From NCBI GenBank assembly GCA_011053005.1, contig DRHW01000019.1, positions 124,001 to 188,000 of the forward strand: a DNA stretch of 64,000 nt. Reading direction: 5' to 3'. The position numbers were made by a program, and so were the translations under genes. This stretch comes from Methylophaga sp. Lineage in GTDB: Bacteria; Pseudomonadota; Gammaproteobacteria; Nitrosococcales; Methylophagaceae. The notes beneath the pieces were generated by a model. It was not told where the DNA came from. It worked only from the letters and a program-made list of their open reading frames with translations, and ran no database searches. Positions 15,952 through 25,767 of this stretch are shown here, in pieces (positions within the stretch are counted from its first letter, which is position 1; every line of letters begins with the position of its first letter).

Positions 15952-18093
15952 TTAAAAACTGAGGCTATCTTTAATTATTTTGGGTGTTACAAAAATTAAT
16001 AATTCTTGTTTGTTATCGACATTTGTTGTCGTTTTAAACAAGAACCCTACATAAGGCAAGTCACCAAAAAATGGCACGCGAGATGAAGAATTGCTTTTTG
16101 TTTGCTCATAGACACCACCAAGAACAACCGTTTCACCATTTTCTACCAACACCTGTGTTTCAACTTTTTTAGTATCAATACTTGGCACTGTAAACCTTGG
16201 GTCAAAAACGGGTTGGTCTTTATTAACCTTTAAATCCATAATTATTTTATCGTCAGGAGTTATCTGCGGTGTTACCTCAAGACTCAATACTGCTTTTTTA
16301 AATGATACCGATGTCGCACCACTTGAGCTTGCTTCTTGATAAGGGATCTCTGTACCTTGCTCAATTATAGCTGTCGCTTGATTCGATGTAATAACACGTG
16401 GACTAGAAATAACCTCACCCTTGCCTTCCGCCTGCATCGCAGAAAGTTCTAACTCTAACAACGTACCAAACGGTAGCTTTGCTAGTGCCAAGGCAATTGA
16501 ACCAGCAGGATTTGCCACCGGTAGATTAACATTTAATCGGTCATCCCCTGTCAGCGTGTCACCATTTAAAATTTGTGTTGTACCATTTAATGAACCAGAA
16601 GTAGCGGCATTATTAATAATGCTATTGCCATTTGAGCCTGATGAAGAGGCACCAAATCTAACCCCTAATTCTTTTGTGAAGTCGTTATTAGCGATAACAA
16701 TTCGGGATTCAATTAGTACCTGACGCACTGGTATATCTAGCTTATCAATGAGTTTTCTAATTTGAACTAACTGCTCTGCCGTGTCTCGTAACAATAGTGA
16801 GTTGGTCCTTAAATCAACTGTCGCACTACCGCGCGAAGAAAGAAATCCGGTCACTCCCGCACCAGACTCTTCAGTCTTAGTCGATAAAAGAGTGGCTAAA
16901 TCGGTTGCTTTAGCAAAGTTAACTTCAACGATCTCTGAATATAACGGTTCTAATTCAACTAATTGTTTTTGTGCATCCAATTCTTGTTTTTCACGAGCGG
17001 CGATTTCTGAAGCAGGAGCAATTAACATTACATTGCCGTTTTTACGCATCGCCAAACCTTTGGTTTTTAGAATAATCTCTAAGGCTTGATCCCAAGGCAC
17101 ATTTTTGAGCCTTAGCGTCAAATTACCTTGCACTGTATCACTGGTCACTAAATTCAATTCAGTAAAATCAGCAAGCAATTGCAGCACAGCACGCACTTCA
17201 ATACTTTGGAAGTTCAGCGATAATTTGTCGCCTGTATAACCAAACTCATTTTTACCTTCTGCTTGAGCATTCTCGACAACCGGTTTCACTTCGATAACGA
17301 GTAAATTGTCTGTTTGATAAGCAATATGTTCAAACTTGCCTGCTGTTGACAAGGTAAGGCGCGTGTTCGCTCCCTCTTGAATACTATCTATCACGTTAAC
17401 CGGCGTGGCAAAATCAGCCACATCCAAGCGACGTTGTAATTTTTCTGGTAATGTTACGCCAACCAAATCGACTACCACCGTATCACGTTCTTGCTGAACA
17501 TTGACCGCAGCGCCTTGACTATTAAGCGTAATCATTAACTTAGCTTGGCCTTGTCCACCACGTCGAAAATCAATATCTGTGACTTGATATTTGCCTTGGC
17601 TTTTCTTAGCAGCTGCTTTCGACGGAATACCACCATCAATTGTAATTAGAATAGTATTACCAGCTTGCTCAATGTTATATGGCACCTTTTGATTCAAATT
17701 GATAACGATTCTCGTGCGCTCGCCAGCTTCAACAGTCGAAATGCTTTTAGTCGCACCGACATTGATTTGTTCTGTTTTTTTATTTAAGCGATTTTTTACG
17801 CCAGCAAAATCTAGTACAACACGAGCAGGATCGTCGATTGAAAAAGCCTTAGGTCTAGCAACAGGTTCAGAGAAAGTAAGTACTAATCGCGTTTTATCGC
17901 CAGGCAATGAAGAATAGTCTACAGATTGTAAATCGGCAGCTGCGGCAACAACACTGACCATAGTCATCATACTGATAATGCCAAAAGTCAACGTCGCTTT
18001 TAGATAATTAATCATCATTTTCTCGTTTTTCACTTGATTGTTCCCTGTTGTAGACTGCCGCTTAAACATGGTCATTTCGCGATTGCTTATCAT
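15952..18093 (-). CDS. pilQ: Type IV pilus secretin PilQ
   Basis: PilQ forms the outer-membrane ring through which the type IV pilus passes. The protein (713 aa from ATG 18093) has two N-terminal AMIN domains (roughly residues 55-260), an N0/STN segment starting near LNFQSIEVRAVLQLL, an N1 domain, and the C-terminal secretin core with VISSPRVITSNQATAIIEQG and VENGETVVLGGVYEQ. The signal peptide begins near the second or third in-frame Met: the hydrophobic stretch INYLKATLTFGIISMM lies 26 residues in, so the true start may be ATG 18018. An AAGG site precedes 18093. It is the last gene of pilMNOPQ. Confidence 0.95.
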   Translation of the reverse strand: MISNREMTMFKRQSTTGNNQVKNEKMMINYLKATLTFGIISMMTMVSVVAAAADLQSVDYSSLPGDKTRLVLTFSEPVARPKAFSIDDPARVVLDFAGVKNRLNKKTEQINVGATKSISTVEAGERTRIVINLNQKVPYNIEQAGNTILITIDGGIPSKAAAKKSQGKYQVTDIDFRRGGQGQAKLMITLNSQGAAVNVQQERDTVVVDLVGVTLPEKLQRRLDVADFATPVNVIDSIQEGANTRLTLSTAGKFEHIAYQTDNLLVIEVKPVVENAQAEGKNEFGYTGDKLSLNFQSIEVRAVLQLLADFTELNLVTSDTVQGNLTLRLKNVPWDQALEIILKTKGLAMRKNGNVMLIAPASEIAAREKQELDAQKQLVELEPLYSEIVEVNFAKATDLATLLSTKTEESGAGVTGFLSSRGSATVDLRTNSLLLRDTAEQLVQIRKLIDKLDIPVRQVLIESRIVIANNDFTKELGVRFGASSSGSNGNSIINNAATSGSLNGTTQILNGDTLTGDDRLNVNLPVANPAGSIALALAKLPFGTLLELELSAMQAEGKGEVISSPRVITSNQATAIIEQGTEIPYQEASSSGATSVSFKKAVLSLEVTPQITPDDKIIMDLKVNKDQPVFDPRFTVPSIDTKKVETQVLVENGETVVLGGVYEQTKSNSSSRVPFFGDLPYVGFLFKTTTNVDNKQELLIFVTPKIIKDSLSF

Positions 18094-18106
18094 AATTTAT
18101 CTACCT

Positions 18107-18643
18107 TTAATTCATGACCGAAAGCGAAGCATCATGCTCTAAATAACCACCATTATCATCCGGTATAATTTCTTTTAGTGTTAAATCCGTATCAGAAATA
18201 GACGACACTTTACCGTAATTTTGCCCAATATAATTACCAACTTGCACACGATGAATAATGCCATCAGGCGTCCGGACCAACCCCCAGATACCATCTGAGG
18301 CTTGCTCCAAGGTGCCGACTAATACCAACTCAGACAAAGAGTAATTCTCTAGTTCTTCTTTTAAGCGGTCTAGATCGGGATGTATACCGTTATCTATCAC
18401 TACCTTTATTTCTTGTTCGGCGTTAGGAATATCAATTACTGTTGGTACGAATGGATCCCTTAGATCAGCTGCCGCATAAACAAATTTCTCATAAGGTTTC
18501 ATCACGGGAATGGGCGGTATTTCAGGATGTGTTCTTAATTTTACTTCAGCAACAAAAGCCTGTAGATCTTGCTTATCATCCTGACATGCAGACAGTGTCA
18601 TCACAACAAAAACTGACAATATTAGTTTTGTTAATTTAACCAT
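18107..18643 (-). CDS. pilP: Type IV pilus inner-membrane lipoprotein PilP
   Basis: PilP links the PilN/PilO inner-membrane platform to the secretin. The 178-aa protein has a lipoprotein signal with the lipobox LSAC (Cys 20) after a hydrophobic stretch, a disordered linker with the LRDPF motif, and a C-terminal beta domain (LVGTLEQASDGIWGLVRTPDG and YIGQNYGKV). It lies between pilO (43 bp gap) and pilQ (13 bp gap). Confidence 0.93.
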   Translation of the reverse strand: MVKLTKLILSVFVVMTLSACQDDKQDLQAFVAEVKLRTHPEIPPIPVMKPYEKFVYAAADLRDPFVPTVIDIPNAEQEIKVVIDNGIHPDLDRLKEELENYSLSELVLVGTLEQASDGIWGLVRTPDGIIHRVQVGNYIGQNYGKVSSISDTDLTLKEIIPDDNGGYLEHDASLSVMN

Positions 18644-18686
18644 TACTGAATCCTATTTCTCTGATGCGGGTAGATGGCTACTAACA

Positions 18687-19277
18687 TTATTTACCTTCCT
18701 CATCTAAATAACGATAGGTTTTAGCAGTAATATCCATCGTCATTTTATCGGCATCTTTTCCCTGCGGTGCCATCGTCAAATCATGCAATATAACAATGCG
18801 AGGTAAAGCTGCCACATCACTGACAAAGCCTGCAAATTGATGATAAGTACCTGTCACCTTCATGTTTATTGGTAATTCCGCATAAAAATCAATAGGATAC
18901 TCGGCACTAGGTTTAAATAGTTCAAACTCTAAACCATTCATCAAGCCTGTCCGCGAAATATCGATCAATAAATCCGCAACTTCATTTTTGCGTGGCAACT
19001 GTTGAAGCATAGAAGAAAATGTCACTTTCATTTCAGCTAGCTGCGCTTTATAGGCGGCTAAATTCCACGCCTTTTCCTGTTTAATCTCAAACTCTTTTTT
19101 CAATGTCACTTCAGTCTGTTCTAATATGGCTAGCTCAACTTGCTTATCTTTCAGTATAAAGTAATAACCGCCGCCCCATACTAATGCGGCTAATATGATA
19201 ATCGCTACAATCTTTATCGGAAGCGGCCACTCACCGCTTTCATTAAAATCTAATTCATTTAAAGATGACAGTTCCAT
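18687..19277 (-). CDS. pilO: Type IV pilus inner-membrane protein PilO
   Basis: The 196-aa protein has a short cytoplasmic N-terminus, one membrane helix (IKIVAIIILAALVWGGGYYF, about residues 21-41), a periplasmic coiled coil, and a ferredoxin-like domain with the ELPRKNEV-like QLPRKNEVADLL segment and PINMKVTGTYHQFAGFVSD. It pairs with PilN to form the alignment complex. The start overlaps the pilN stop by one base. Confidence 0.94.
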   Translation of the reverse strand: MELSSLNELDFNESGEWPLPIKIVAIIILAALVWGGGYYFILKDKQVELAILEQTEVTLKKEFEIKQEKAWNLAAYKAQLAEMKVTFSSMLQQLPRKNEVADLLIDISRTGLMNGLEFELFKPSAEYPIDFYAELPINMKVTGTYHQFAGFVSDVAALPRIVILHDLTMAPQGKDADKMTMDITAKTYRYLDEEGK

Positions 19278-19840
19278 TAACTTTCTCCATCTTCTTTTTT
19301 CACTTTAGATTCCCCAATACTCAGGCTAAATTTTCTAATCGCATCATCATTGGTCGAAGTTCTTTGAATCACACTAAGCGTCGCCTCTGTTAGCTCAGGA
19401 TTATTATCAAGCTGTCGCATAAATACCGATACCCGAGCATTGGATTGTGCCACACCATCCAAAATCAAAGAATCACCTTGTCGAGTCAACTTTTCAAGAT
19501 AAATCCCTTCGGGCAATGTTTGTACAATGGCATCCAGCACTTTAACCACTTTTGGACGACTAATTTGCAATTCTTGAATAACGTTCATTCTGGCAAGTAA
19601 TTTCGTACGTTCGGTTTCCAACGTGTTTATTTCAGCAATTTTAATATCCATTAACGCAATTTCTTTGGTTAAAAAAGCATTTCGCTGATTTTGCTCGTCA
19701 ATTAAACCGTTTTCGAACATAAGCGCCACATAGAATATTGCAACAGCAACAATAAAACTTGCTACCACTATTGTTAAAAACTGCTTCTGGCGCTCTTGGC
19801 GGCGTTCTTCACGCCATGGTAGTAAATTAATCCGTGGCAT
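19277..19840 (-). CDS. pilN: Type IV pilus inner-membrane protein PilN
   Basis: PilN (187 aa) begins MPRINLLPWREERR, the conserved cytoplasmic peptide that docks onto PilM. A transmembrane helix follows (about residues 22-42), then a periplasmic coiled coil and a ferredoxin-like domain. Its start overlaps the pilM stop by one base and its stop overlaps the pilO start, indicating tight translational coupling. Confidence 0.95.
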   Translation of the reverse strand: MPRINLLPWREERRQERQKQFLTIVVASFIVAVAIFYVALMFENGLIDEQNQRNAFLTKEIALMDIKIAEINTLETERTKLLARMNVIQELQISRPKVVKVLDAIVQTLPEGIYLEKLTRQGDSLILDGVAQSNARVSVFMRQLDNNPELTEATLSVIQRTSTNDDAIRKFSLSIGESKVKKEDGES

Positions 19841-20898
19841 TAGTCAAAATTCCTCATGGCAAGCCCACATGCAATTAGCATCGATGGACTATCATTACTC
19901 AAAGCCTGAAGCGATACACGTTTGCCTATCGTCATATCGGAGAAAGGATTAGCTATCGATGTTGAGGTGCCTGTTTCTTCGGCGATCATCGTATCAACGC
20001 CTTGAATTGATGCACAGCCACCCGATAAAACGACATGATCAATTGATTGATATTGCGCTGATGCTGAGAAAAAAAACTGTAATGCTCGGGTGACAGTGGT
20101 TGCCATTGAGCGTTTAAATGGGTCTAACACTTTTTCAGCATAATCATCTGGCAAGCTGTTTTCTTTTTTAGCTCGCCCTGCTTCTTGGTAAGACAGACCA
20201 TAATGGCGTTCTATTTCTTCCGTTAAAATATTGCCACCGAACGTTTGCTCTCTGGTAAAAACAATTTTTCCATCAACCAATACATGCAACGTTGTAATAT
20301 TTGCGCCGATATCAACCACGGCGACAGTTAAACCTTGGCCGTTATTGGTCAATTGTTCTGAAACAAGAGAAAATGCAGTTTCCATCGTATAGGCTTCAAC
20401 ATCGACAATTCTCGGCGTTAGACCTGCTTTTTCAAGAACTTCCGTACGCGCATCAACATTTTCACTTCGAGAAGCAGCAAGCAAAACATCAACGACATCA
20501 ACATCAGTCAAAGATCGGCCTAAGACTTCAAAGTCCAATCGGACTTCTTCTAATGGATATGGAATAAGCGCTTCGGCTTCCATCATTATTTGGTCTTCTA
20601 ATTCGCGTTCTGAAAGCGATGCCGAGTATGAAATTATTTTGGTGATCGCAGCGTTAGCAGAAACAGCCACGGCCCCTTCTTTTGCTTTTGTTCCTGACCT
20701 TTTTACCGCACGCTTGATGGCGGCTGCGACCTCTTCTTTATTTTCAATTCTGCCTTCGATAACAGCATTAAAAGGTAAAGGTTCTGCCGCATAAGATTCA
20801 ACGGTATACTTGCCCGCTTTCTCGCTAAGTTCTAACACCTTAACCACTGATGAGCTAATATCTATCCCTAGCAGAGGTGCTTTAGTTCGTCCAAACAT
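19840..20898 (-). CDS. pilM: Type IV pilus assembly ATPase-like protein PilM
   Basis: PilM is a cytoplasmic actin/FtsA-like protein that binds ATP and the N-terminal peptide of PilN. The 352-aa sequence shows GIDISSSVVKVLELS, VAVVDIGANITTLHVL and VVLSGGCASIQGV, the phosphate- and nucleotide-contact motifs of the actin fold. It is the first gene of the minus-strand pil-aro-damX run and is preceded by a candidate promoter at 20963-20991. Confidence 0.96.
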   Translation of the reverse strand: MFGRTKAPLLGIDISSSVVKVLELSEKAGKYTVESYAAEPLPFNAVIEGRIENKEEVAAAIKRAVKRSGTKAKEGAVAVSANAAITKIISYSASLSERELEDQIMMEAEALIPYPLEEVRLDFEVLGRSLTDVDVVDVLLAASRSENVDARTEVLEKAGLTPRIVDVEAYTMETAFSLVSEQLTNNGQGLTVAVVDIGANITTLHVLVDGKIVFTREQTFGGNILTEEIERHYGLSYQEAGRAKKENSLPDDYAEKVLDPFKRSMATTVTRALQFFFSASAQYQSIDHVVLSGGCASIQGVDTMIAEETGTSTSIANPFSDMTIGKRVSLQALSNDSPSMLIACGLAMRNFD

Positions 20899-20962
20899 TT
20901 ACGGCCCCATTAATCGACTATCAGAAACAACTTACTTCGCCTACTTAATGTAGTTTCTCAAG

Positions 20963-20991
20963 ACTATAGTGCATGCTTTCTAAAAACACAA
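20963..20991 (-). promoter_or_regulatory. Candidate promoter of pilMNOPQ
   Basis: On the minus strand TTGTGT (plus 20986-20991) is followed after 17 bp by TATAGT (plus 20963-20968). Transcription would start about 60 bp before the pilM ATG. Confidence 0.45.
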
Positions 20992-21143
20992 CCGTTACTT
21001 AGCTCTTCAATCAGCCTATATCTTCCGCGACTTAGATGATTATCAATGAAAATCTTTTTCGATAGTCTCTACAAAAGTTGGCTAGCCATGAAGATACATC
21101 TTAATTCATTACTATTATAGTTATTTAGATCGCTTTAAAGATG

Positions 21144-21171
21144 TTGTGCAATAGTCCTCTTTATATATACT
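21144..21171 (+). promoter_or_regulatory. Candidate promoter of ponA
   Basis: TTGTGC (21144-21149) and TATACT (21166-21171) are 16 bp apart, giving a leader of about 36 bases before the ponA ATG. Confidence 0.4.
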
Positions 21172-21213
21172 ACCTGTCATCCTCCTCATTAGGTCTGTCA
21201 TCAGAATTCATTT

Positions 21214-23625
21214 ATGTTGTTTTTTATACGTCGTTTACTTGCTTTAATTATCGTATTTGCTGCGTTAACGATCATTGCCGTTTCAGGGATCTATTTATTT
21301 CTTGCTCCCAGCTTGCCCGATGCGGCAACGCTTAACGATACTAAGCTACAAGTCCCGCTAAGGATTTTTAGTGCTGAGGGCAACCTAATGGCTGAGTTCG
21401 GTGAAAAACGACGCGTTCCGCTTGAGCATGATGAACTTCCTGAACAGCTTATCCACGCTATTCTTGCTGCAGAAGATTCACGTTTTTTTGAACATCATGG
21501 TGTGGATTATAAAGGACTCCTTCGTGCGGTATACTCCTTAGCAACAACCGGCGTAAAAACGCAAGGTGGTAGCACGATTACCATGCAAGTAGCTCGAAAC
21601 TTCTTCTTAAGTAGAGAGAAAACCTATCTTCGTAAAGTAAATGAAATTATTCTTTCATTACAAATAGAGCAATCGCTCAGCAAAGATGAAATATTAACGC
21701 TTTATCTTAATAAAATTTACTTAGGAAATCGCGCTTATGGTGTAGGTGCAGCGGCAAATGTTTATTATGGAAAATCCATACAAGAACTGACCTTGCCACA
21801 ATTTGCCATGATTGCCGGCCTGCCTAAAGCACCTTCTGCATTTAATCCTATTGCCAACCCAAAACGAGCATTATTACGCCGTGATTATGTGTTGCGGCGT
21901 ATGTGGGAAGTAGGCTATATCACTCAACAAGAATATCAAACGGCGATTCAAGCACCTATCACAGCGAGTTATCACCGCAGAGATATAGAAGTCTACGCGC
22001 CCTATGTTGCTGAAATGATTCGAACTCAACTCATCAAAGAATATGGCGACGATGTTTATGATATTGGTCTAAATGTTTATACGACGATCAAAGCAAAGCA
22101 TCAACAAGCCGCCAATAAGGCGCTACAAACTGCATTATTAGATTATGATAAACGTCACGGGTATCGCGGTGTACTGCATCATGTCGCATTGGATGATGCC
22201 CCCAATCAAGAAACATTTGAACAAGCATTGGATGCCTACGATACGATTGGCCCGCTTAATCCTGCTATCGTGTCATCTCTCGACACCGATACTGCTGACG
22301 TTTATATAAAATCGCTAGGCATGGTTCAACTTAAATTCGCATCAATGAAGTGGGCAAGCAAACAACTTAGTACAAATAGCCGTGGTAAAACGCCCAAAAA
22401 AGTCAGCGATGTATTATCACTTGGCGATATTATCCATGTAACTCATGATAAAGATGACCAATGGTCACTGGCACAACTGCCGCAAGTGGAAGGGGCTTTG
22501 ATTGCCGTTTCGCCTCGAGATGGTGCTATAACGGCATTAAATGGGGGATTTGAATATTTTCAAAACAAATTCAATCGCGTCACTCAATCTAGCCGTCAAC
22601 CGGGCTCCGGCTTTAAACCGTTTATCTATTCCGCCGCATTGGATAAGGGCTTTACCGCTGCGAGCATTATTAATGATTCACCCGTCGTATTAGATGATGC
22701 GGGACTTGAGAATGCATGGCGACCACAAAATTACAGCCAAAAATTTTATGGGCCAACTCGATTAAGAGAGGGACTTATTCATTCTCGAAATCTAGTGTCT
22801 ATTCGACTACTTAGAGATATAACACCGGATTATGCCATTCAATACGCGGGGAAATTTGGCTTTAATATTGATCAAATGCCACATAATCTGTCTCTAGCAT
22901 TAGGAAGTGGTAGCGCTGCACCTTGGGATATGGCGCGCGCTTATTCTGCCATTGCAAATGGCGGATATCGCATTGAGCCTTATATCATTCAACGCATCGA
23001 AGATGCCGACGGCAATGTATTAATGCAAGCTCAGCCTGCGACAGTTTGTGATACATGCTCAATGACCGATGACGAGCAAACAACACAAGCTGTGAGCGAC
23101 GATAGTGATGATTCAACATCAACAAAGCCTGCTGAACGCATTATGACGCCACAAAACAACTACATTATGAACAGTATGATGCGAGATGTTGTCAGCTATG
23201 GAACAGGCCGTAAGGCGCTCACATTAGGTCGTCATGATCTTGCAGGTAAAACAGGAACGACCAATAATCAAGTGGATGCTTGGTTCAATGGTTTTCATCC
23301 AGATCTTGTTGCTATTAGTTGGGTCGGTTTCGATTCACCTAAAACGTTGGGCCATTATGAAACAGGTGGACGAGCTGCTTTACCGATGTGGGTAGATTTC
23401 ATGAGAGTTGCTTTAGATGGCGTGCCAGAATCGCCACTTAAAATGCCTGTTGGCATGGTCACTGTTAAGATTGATCCTTATACAGGACTATTAGCGAGCC
23501 CAGACGCACGAGATGCGATTTATGAGACTTTCCGTACAGAAAATGTTCCAACTCAAATGGCGAGACCGAATAATTATATGGGCACAAATTCGACGCAAGA
23601 CTCATCATCGTCAGATTTATTCTAG
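21214..23625 (+). CDS. mrcA: Penicillin-binding protein 1A (bifunctional peptidoglycan synthase)
   Basis: PBP1A polymerises glycan strands and crosslinks them in the periplasm while anchored to the inner membrane. The 803-aa protein has an N-terminal membrane helix (about 7-28), a GT51 domain with AAEDSRFFEHHGVD and GGSTITMQVARNFFLS, an OB-like insert, and a transpeptidase domain. That domain has the SxxK motif in RQPGSGFKPFIY, the SxN motif in SRNLVS and the KTG motif in AGKTGTTNNQVDAWF. It is divergent from pilM, the usual gammaproteobacterial arrangement (ponA/mrcA). No clear terminator follows; a small GAAAGT/ACTTTC inverted repeat at about 23664-23680 lacks a T run. Confidence 0.96.
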   Translation: MLFFIRRLLALIIVFAALTIIAVSGIYLFLAPSLPDAATLNDTKLQVPLRIFSAEGNLMAEFGEKRRVPLEHDELPEQLIHAILAAEDSRFFEHHGVDYKGLLRAVYSLATTGVKTQGGSTITMQVARNFFLSREKTYLRKVNEIILSLQIEQSLSKDEILTLYLNKIYLGNRAYGVGAAANVYYGKSIQELTLPQFAMIAGLPKAPSAFNPIANPKRALLRRDYVLRRMWEVGYITQQEYQTAIQAPITASYHRRDIEVYAPYVAEMIRTQLIKEYGDDVYDIGLNVYTTIKAKHQQAANKALQTALLDYDKRHGYRGVLHHVALDDAPNQETFEQALDAYDTIGPLNPAIVSSLDTDTADVYIKSLGMVQLKFASMKWASKQLSTNSRGKTPKKVSDVLSLGDIIHVTHDKDDQWSLAQLPQVEGALIAVSPRDGAITALNGGFEYFQNKFNRVTQSSRQPGSGFKPFIYSAALDKGFTAASIINDSPVVLDDAGLENAWRPQNYSQKFYGPTRLREGLIHSRNLVSIRLLRDITPDYAIQYAGKFGFNIDQMPHNLSLALGSGSAAPWDMARAYSAIANGGYRIEPYIIQRIEDADGNVLMQAQPATVCDTCSMTDDEQTTQAVSDDSDDSTSTKPAERIMTPQNNYIMNSMMRDVVSYGTGRKALTLGRHDLAGKTGTTNNQVDAWFNGFHPDLVAISWVGFDSPKTLGHYETGGRAALPMWVDFMRVALDGVPESPLKMPVGMVTVKIDPYTGLLASPDARDAIYETFRTENVPTQMARPNNYMGTNSTQDSSSSDLF

Positions 23626-23765
23626 CTAATAAGAAACGACAGCTAGCGGGTTCTGCGCTGGCTGAAAGTGCAGGACTTTCTAATCCGGTTGTGGTGTTTT
23701 AATTAATGATGCCCGTGAAAACGAAGTGGATACTAAATCAAGCTAAGCCATAAAATGCTTATTAG

Positions 23766-25250
23766 CTAATGAACTCGCTTGGCAAGCTCACCCTGTTTTA
23801 ATTCACCTGCAGGATAATCACCGTTTAACAACCTCAACTGCTCAAGTGGACTATTGCTGATTCGGGAATCTTTCGCCCATGCCTTGTAGTTATCAGCCTT
23901 GGTGACCGTAACCACATCCAATTTTACTGCTTTTGCTAGTGTCATTTCACTCGCTTTCAAGGCATGTAAACTTTTTGCAGTTGCAACAAAATCAGCGTCA
24001 AACTGGCCAAATAATTTATTATTTTTTACACCACCAAAAAATACAAAAGCTTTATCTCGCAGATAAATAACAGCGATACGAGCGAGTCTATCTTGAACCG
24101 CTAAAATACCGGTATAGCCTTCTAAACCATTCACATTGAATGCTTCGCCTGCTCTCAACTTATCTATTTTTAGACGTTGTTTAATAAAGTCGCTAGGCGA
24201 TATTTTTTTATTAAGATCAGTTGCTCGCATCTCAATAATAGCATCGCCATTCGGAGATAAAGATTGCAGACTATCTGGGTTGTTATTAATCTGCCAATCC
24301 GCTGGAAAATCAACAGAAAAGTTCATCGCTAAATGATAAAAATGACGACCAGAACGAATACCTTGAGCTTCACTATCACCAAAAACAAGATTATTAATCT
24401 GTTTCAAATAGTCCGTTCGGCCCACTTTCGCTTGCTGTGGACCAGCATATTTATCAGCAGCTGAGACAACTTCATGCAATCGTGTGTCATTATCGGGATG
24501 ACTAGCAAACAGGCCATGATAACCTTGCACCTCGCGCCCTTGTTTTTTTGCTTCGGCGGCTGAAAATATTTCTTGATCTTTAAGCACTCGAATCACATCA
24601 ATCATCGCTTTCGGCTCGTATCCTGCTAATGCGAGATATTCAGCACCTAAGCCGTCAGACTCCAACTCATGATCACGCCCGTAACCGCTGAGCAACGCAC
24701 CGCCTAATACATTAAACAAATCTTGAGAAGGTCCGCCACGTAACTCAGGGATTAAAATAGAGCCAATGGTATAACCTAAATTAGCGGCTTGTGAGGCGCT
24801 TTGCTGACGCACCCCATGTCGAGCCGTTACGTGACCAATTTCATGGCCTAATACGGCAGCTAATTCCGCTTCAGAATTCAAATAAGCCATTAAGCCACGG
24901 GTGATATAGATATAACCTCCGGGTAATGCAAACGCATTAATGACAGGAGAATCTAACACTGTGAAACGATAGAGTAATTCAGGGCGATGACTGACTGAAG
25001 CTAACTTATCACCTACTGACTGCACATAAGCCTGTATTGACTCATCGTCATATCGTCCATATTGTTCGATAATTTTGGGATGGTTAGCGCGGCCAATTGC
25101 AATCTCGCTATCAACACCCAGCAGCACAAAGTCTTGATTACCGGTAACAGGATTTTGAGCACAACCCGTGAGTGTTAAAAGCAACAAAGCCCCTGCTAAC
25201 CAGCAGAGGCTTTGTAATATACGACGAACTGTACAGTACTGTACAAACAC
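23766..25250 (-). CDS. M48-family zinc metalloprotease, lipoprotein
   Basis: The protein (494 aa) has a lipoprotein signal ending in the lipobox LTGC near residue 30, followed by QNPVTGNQDFVLLG. The M48 zinc site is HEIGH in AAVLGHEIGHVTARHG, with the third ligand probably in the GYGRDHELESDGLGAEYLALAGY segment. It is related to envelope proteases of the YfgC/BepA and LoiP type that handle misfolded outer-membrane proteins. The C-terminal half has an extra domain but no clear TPR set. It starts with GTG at 25250, after an AAGAG site, and a perfect 16-bp palindrome overlaps codons 2-7. Confidence 0.85.
   Translation of the reverse strand: MFVQYCTVRRILQSLCWLAGALLLLTLTGCAQNPVTGNQDFVLLGVDSEIAIGRANHPKIIEQYGRYDDESIQAYVQSVGDKLASVSHRPELLYRFTVLDSPVINAFALPGGYIYITRGLMAYLNSEAELAAVLGHEIGHVTARHGVRQQSASQAANLGYTIGSILIPELRGGPSQDLFNVLGGALLSGYGRDHELESDGLGAEYLALAGYEPKAMIDVIRVLKDQEIFSAAEAKKQGREVQGYHGLFASHPDNDTRLHEVVSAADKYAGPQQAKVGRTDYLKQINNLVFGDSEAQGIRSGRHFYHLAMNFSVDFPADWQINNNPDSLQSLSPNGDAIIEMRATDLNKKISPSDFIKQRLKIDKLRAGEAFNVNGLEGYTGILAVQDRLARIAVIYLRDKAFVFFGGVKNNKLFGQFDADFVATAKSLHALKASEMTLAKAVKLDVVTVTKADNYKAWAKDSRISNSPLEQLRLLNGDYPAGELKQGELAKRVH
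25230..25245. repeat. Perfect 16-bp palindrome at the start of the M48 protease gene
   Basis: TGTACAGTACTGTACA is its own reverse complement. It lies 5 bp inside the coding region, beginning right after the GTG start. It also reads as two ACTGTACA units 10 bp apart. Confidence 0.9.
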
Positions 25251-25297
25251 GTTATATCAACTCTTAAAATGCTAGGCCATAAACAAAGCCAAGCAAA

Positions 25298-25498
25298 TTA
25301 TTTTCCGTATTTTTGACGGAATTTGTCAACTCGACCCGCAGTATCAAGCATTTTTTGCTTACCGGTGTAAAACGGGTGACACTCTGAGCACACGTCTAAT
25401 GTCAATGCAGTGCTACGTGTTGAGCGAGTTTTAAACGAGTTACCACAGCTACAAGTAACGTCGATTTCATTATATTCTGGGTGGATATCAGCTTTCAT
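25298..25498 (-). CDS. rpmE: 50S ribosomal protein L31 (zinc-binding form)
   Basis: bL31 sits at the interface of the ribosomal subunits. The 66-aa sequence [16 protein letters not shown] is typical. It carries the four zinc-binding cysteines C16, C18, C37 and C40 (CSCGN and [12 protein letters not shown]), so it is the zinc-containing (C+) form. It has its own well-matched promoter about 70 bp upstream and lies 47 bp before the M48 protease gene, which could be read through from it. Confidence 0.98.
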   Translation of the reverse strand: MKADIHPEYNEIDVTCSCGNSFKTRSTRSTALTLDVCSECHPFYTGKQKMLDTAGRVDKFRQKYGK

Positions 25499-25571
25499 AT
25501 CTGTTCTCGTTTTGTGTGTTATCTAAAAAGAAATCGTGAGCCATGAAAAAACAAGGCTTTAGAACCGCGTA

Positions 25572-25600
25572 ATTCTACCTGCCAAAATCTATGTCGGCAA
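25572..25600 (-). promoter_or_regulatory. Promoter of rpmE
   Basis: On the minus strand TTGCCG (plus 25595-25600) is followed, after exactly 17 bp, by TAGAAT (plus 25572-25577). The predicted start near 25565 gives a leader of about 67 bases before rpmE. The leader begins with a GC-rich ACGCGGTTC stretch, as seen at growth-rate-controlled promoters. Confidence 0.65.
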
Positions 25601-25767
25601 GTTTTATTTATTTAAGCATTGCTCAAAGTACAAGCAAAGAACAATGAAATCACAGGGTTGTTGATCAACAATCAATACCACTTTTTCACCGTATTAAAGC
25701 CTACACTTCAAATCTAATATTCGTATATATGACACAAACATCAGATGCGCCATACATTCAGGAACGT

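Larger units (their letters stand above)
20899..21213. other. Divergent intergenic region between pilM and ponA
   Basis: This 315-bp gap is AT-rich and contains one candidate promoter for each direction, listed separately. No convincing coding sequence, terminator or long repeat was found in it. Confidence 0.6.

Noticed and set aside
21141-21335. Short open frame overlapping the start of ponA
   Set aside because: It lies over the ponA promoter and start with no family match.
23664-23680. Terminator after ponA
   Set aside because: GAAAGT/ACTTTC is only six base pairs and no T run follows.
25230-25245. LexA/SOS box
   Set aside because: The CTGT-N8-ACAG spacing does not fit; only the palindrome itself is reported.
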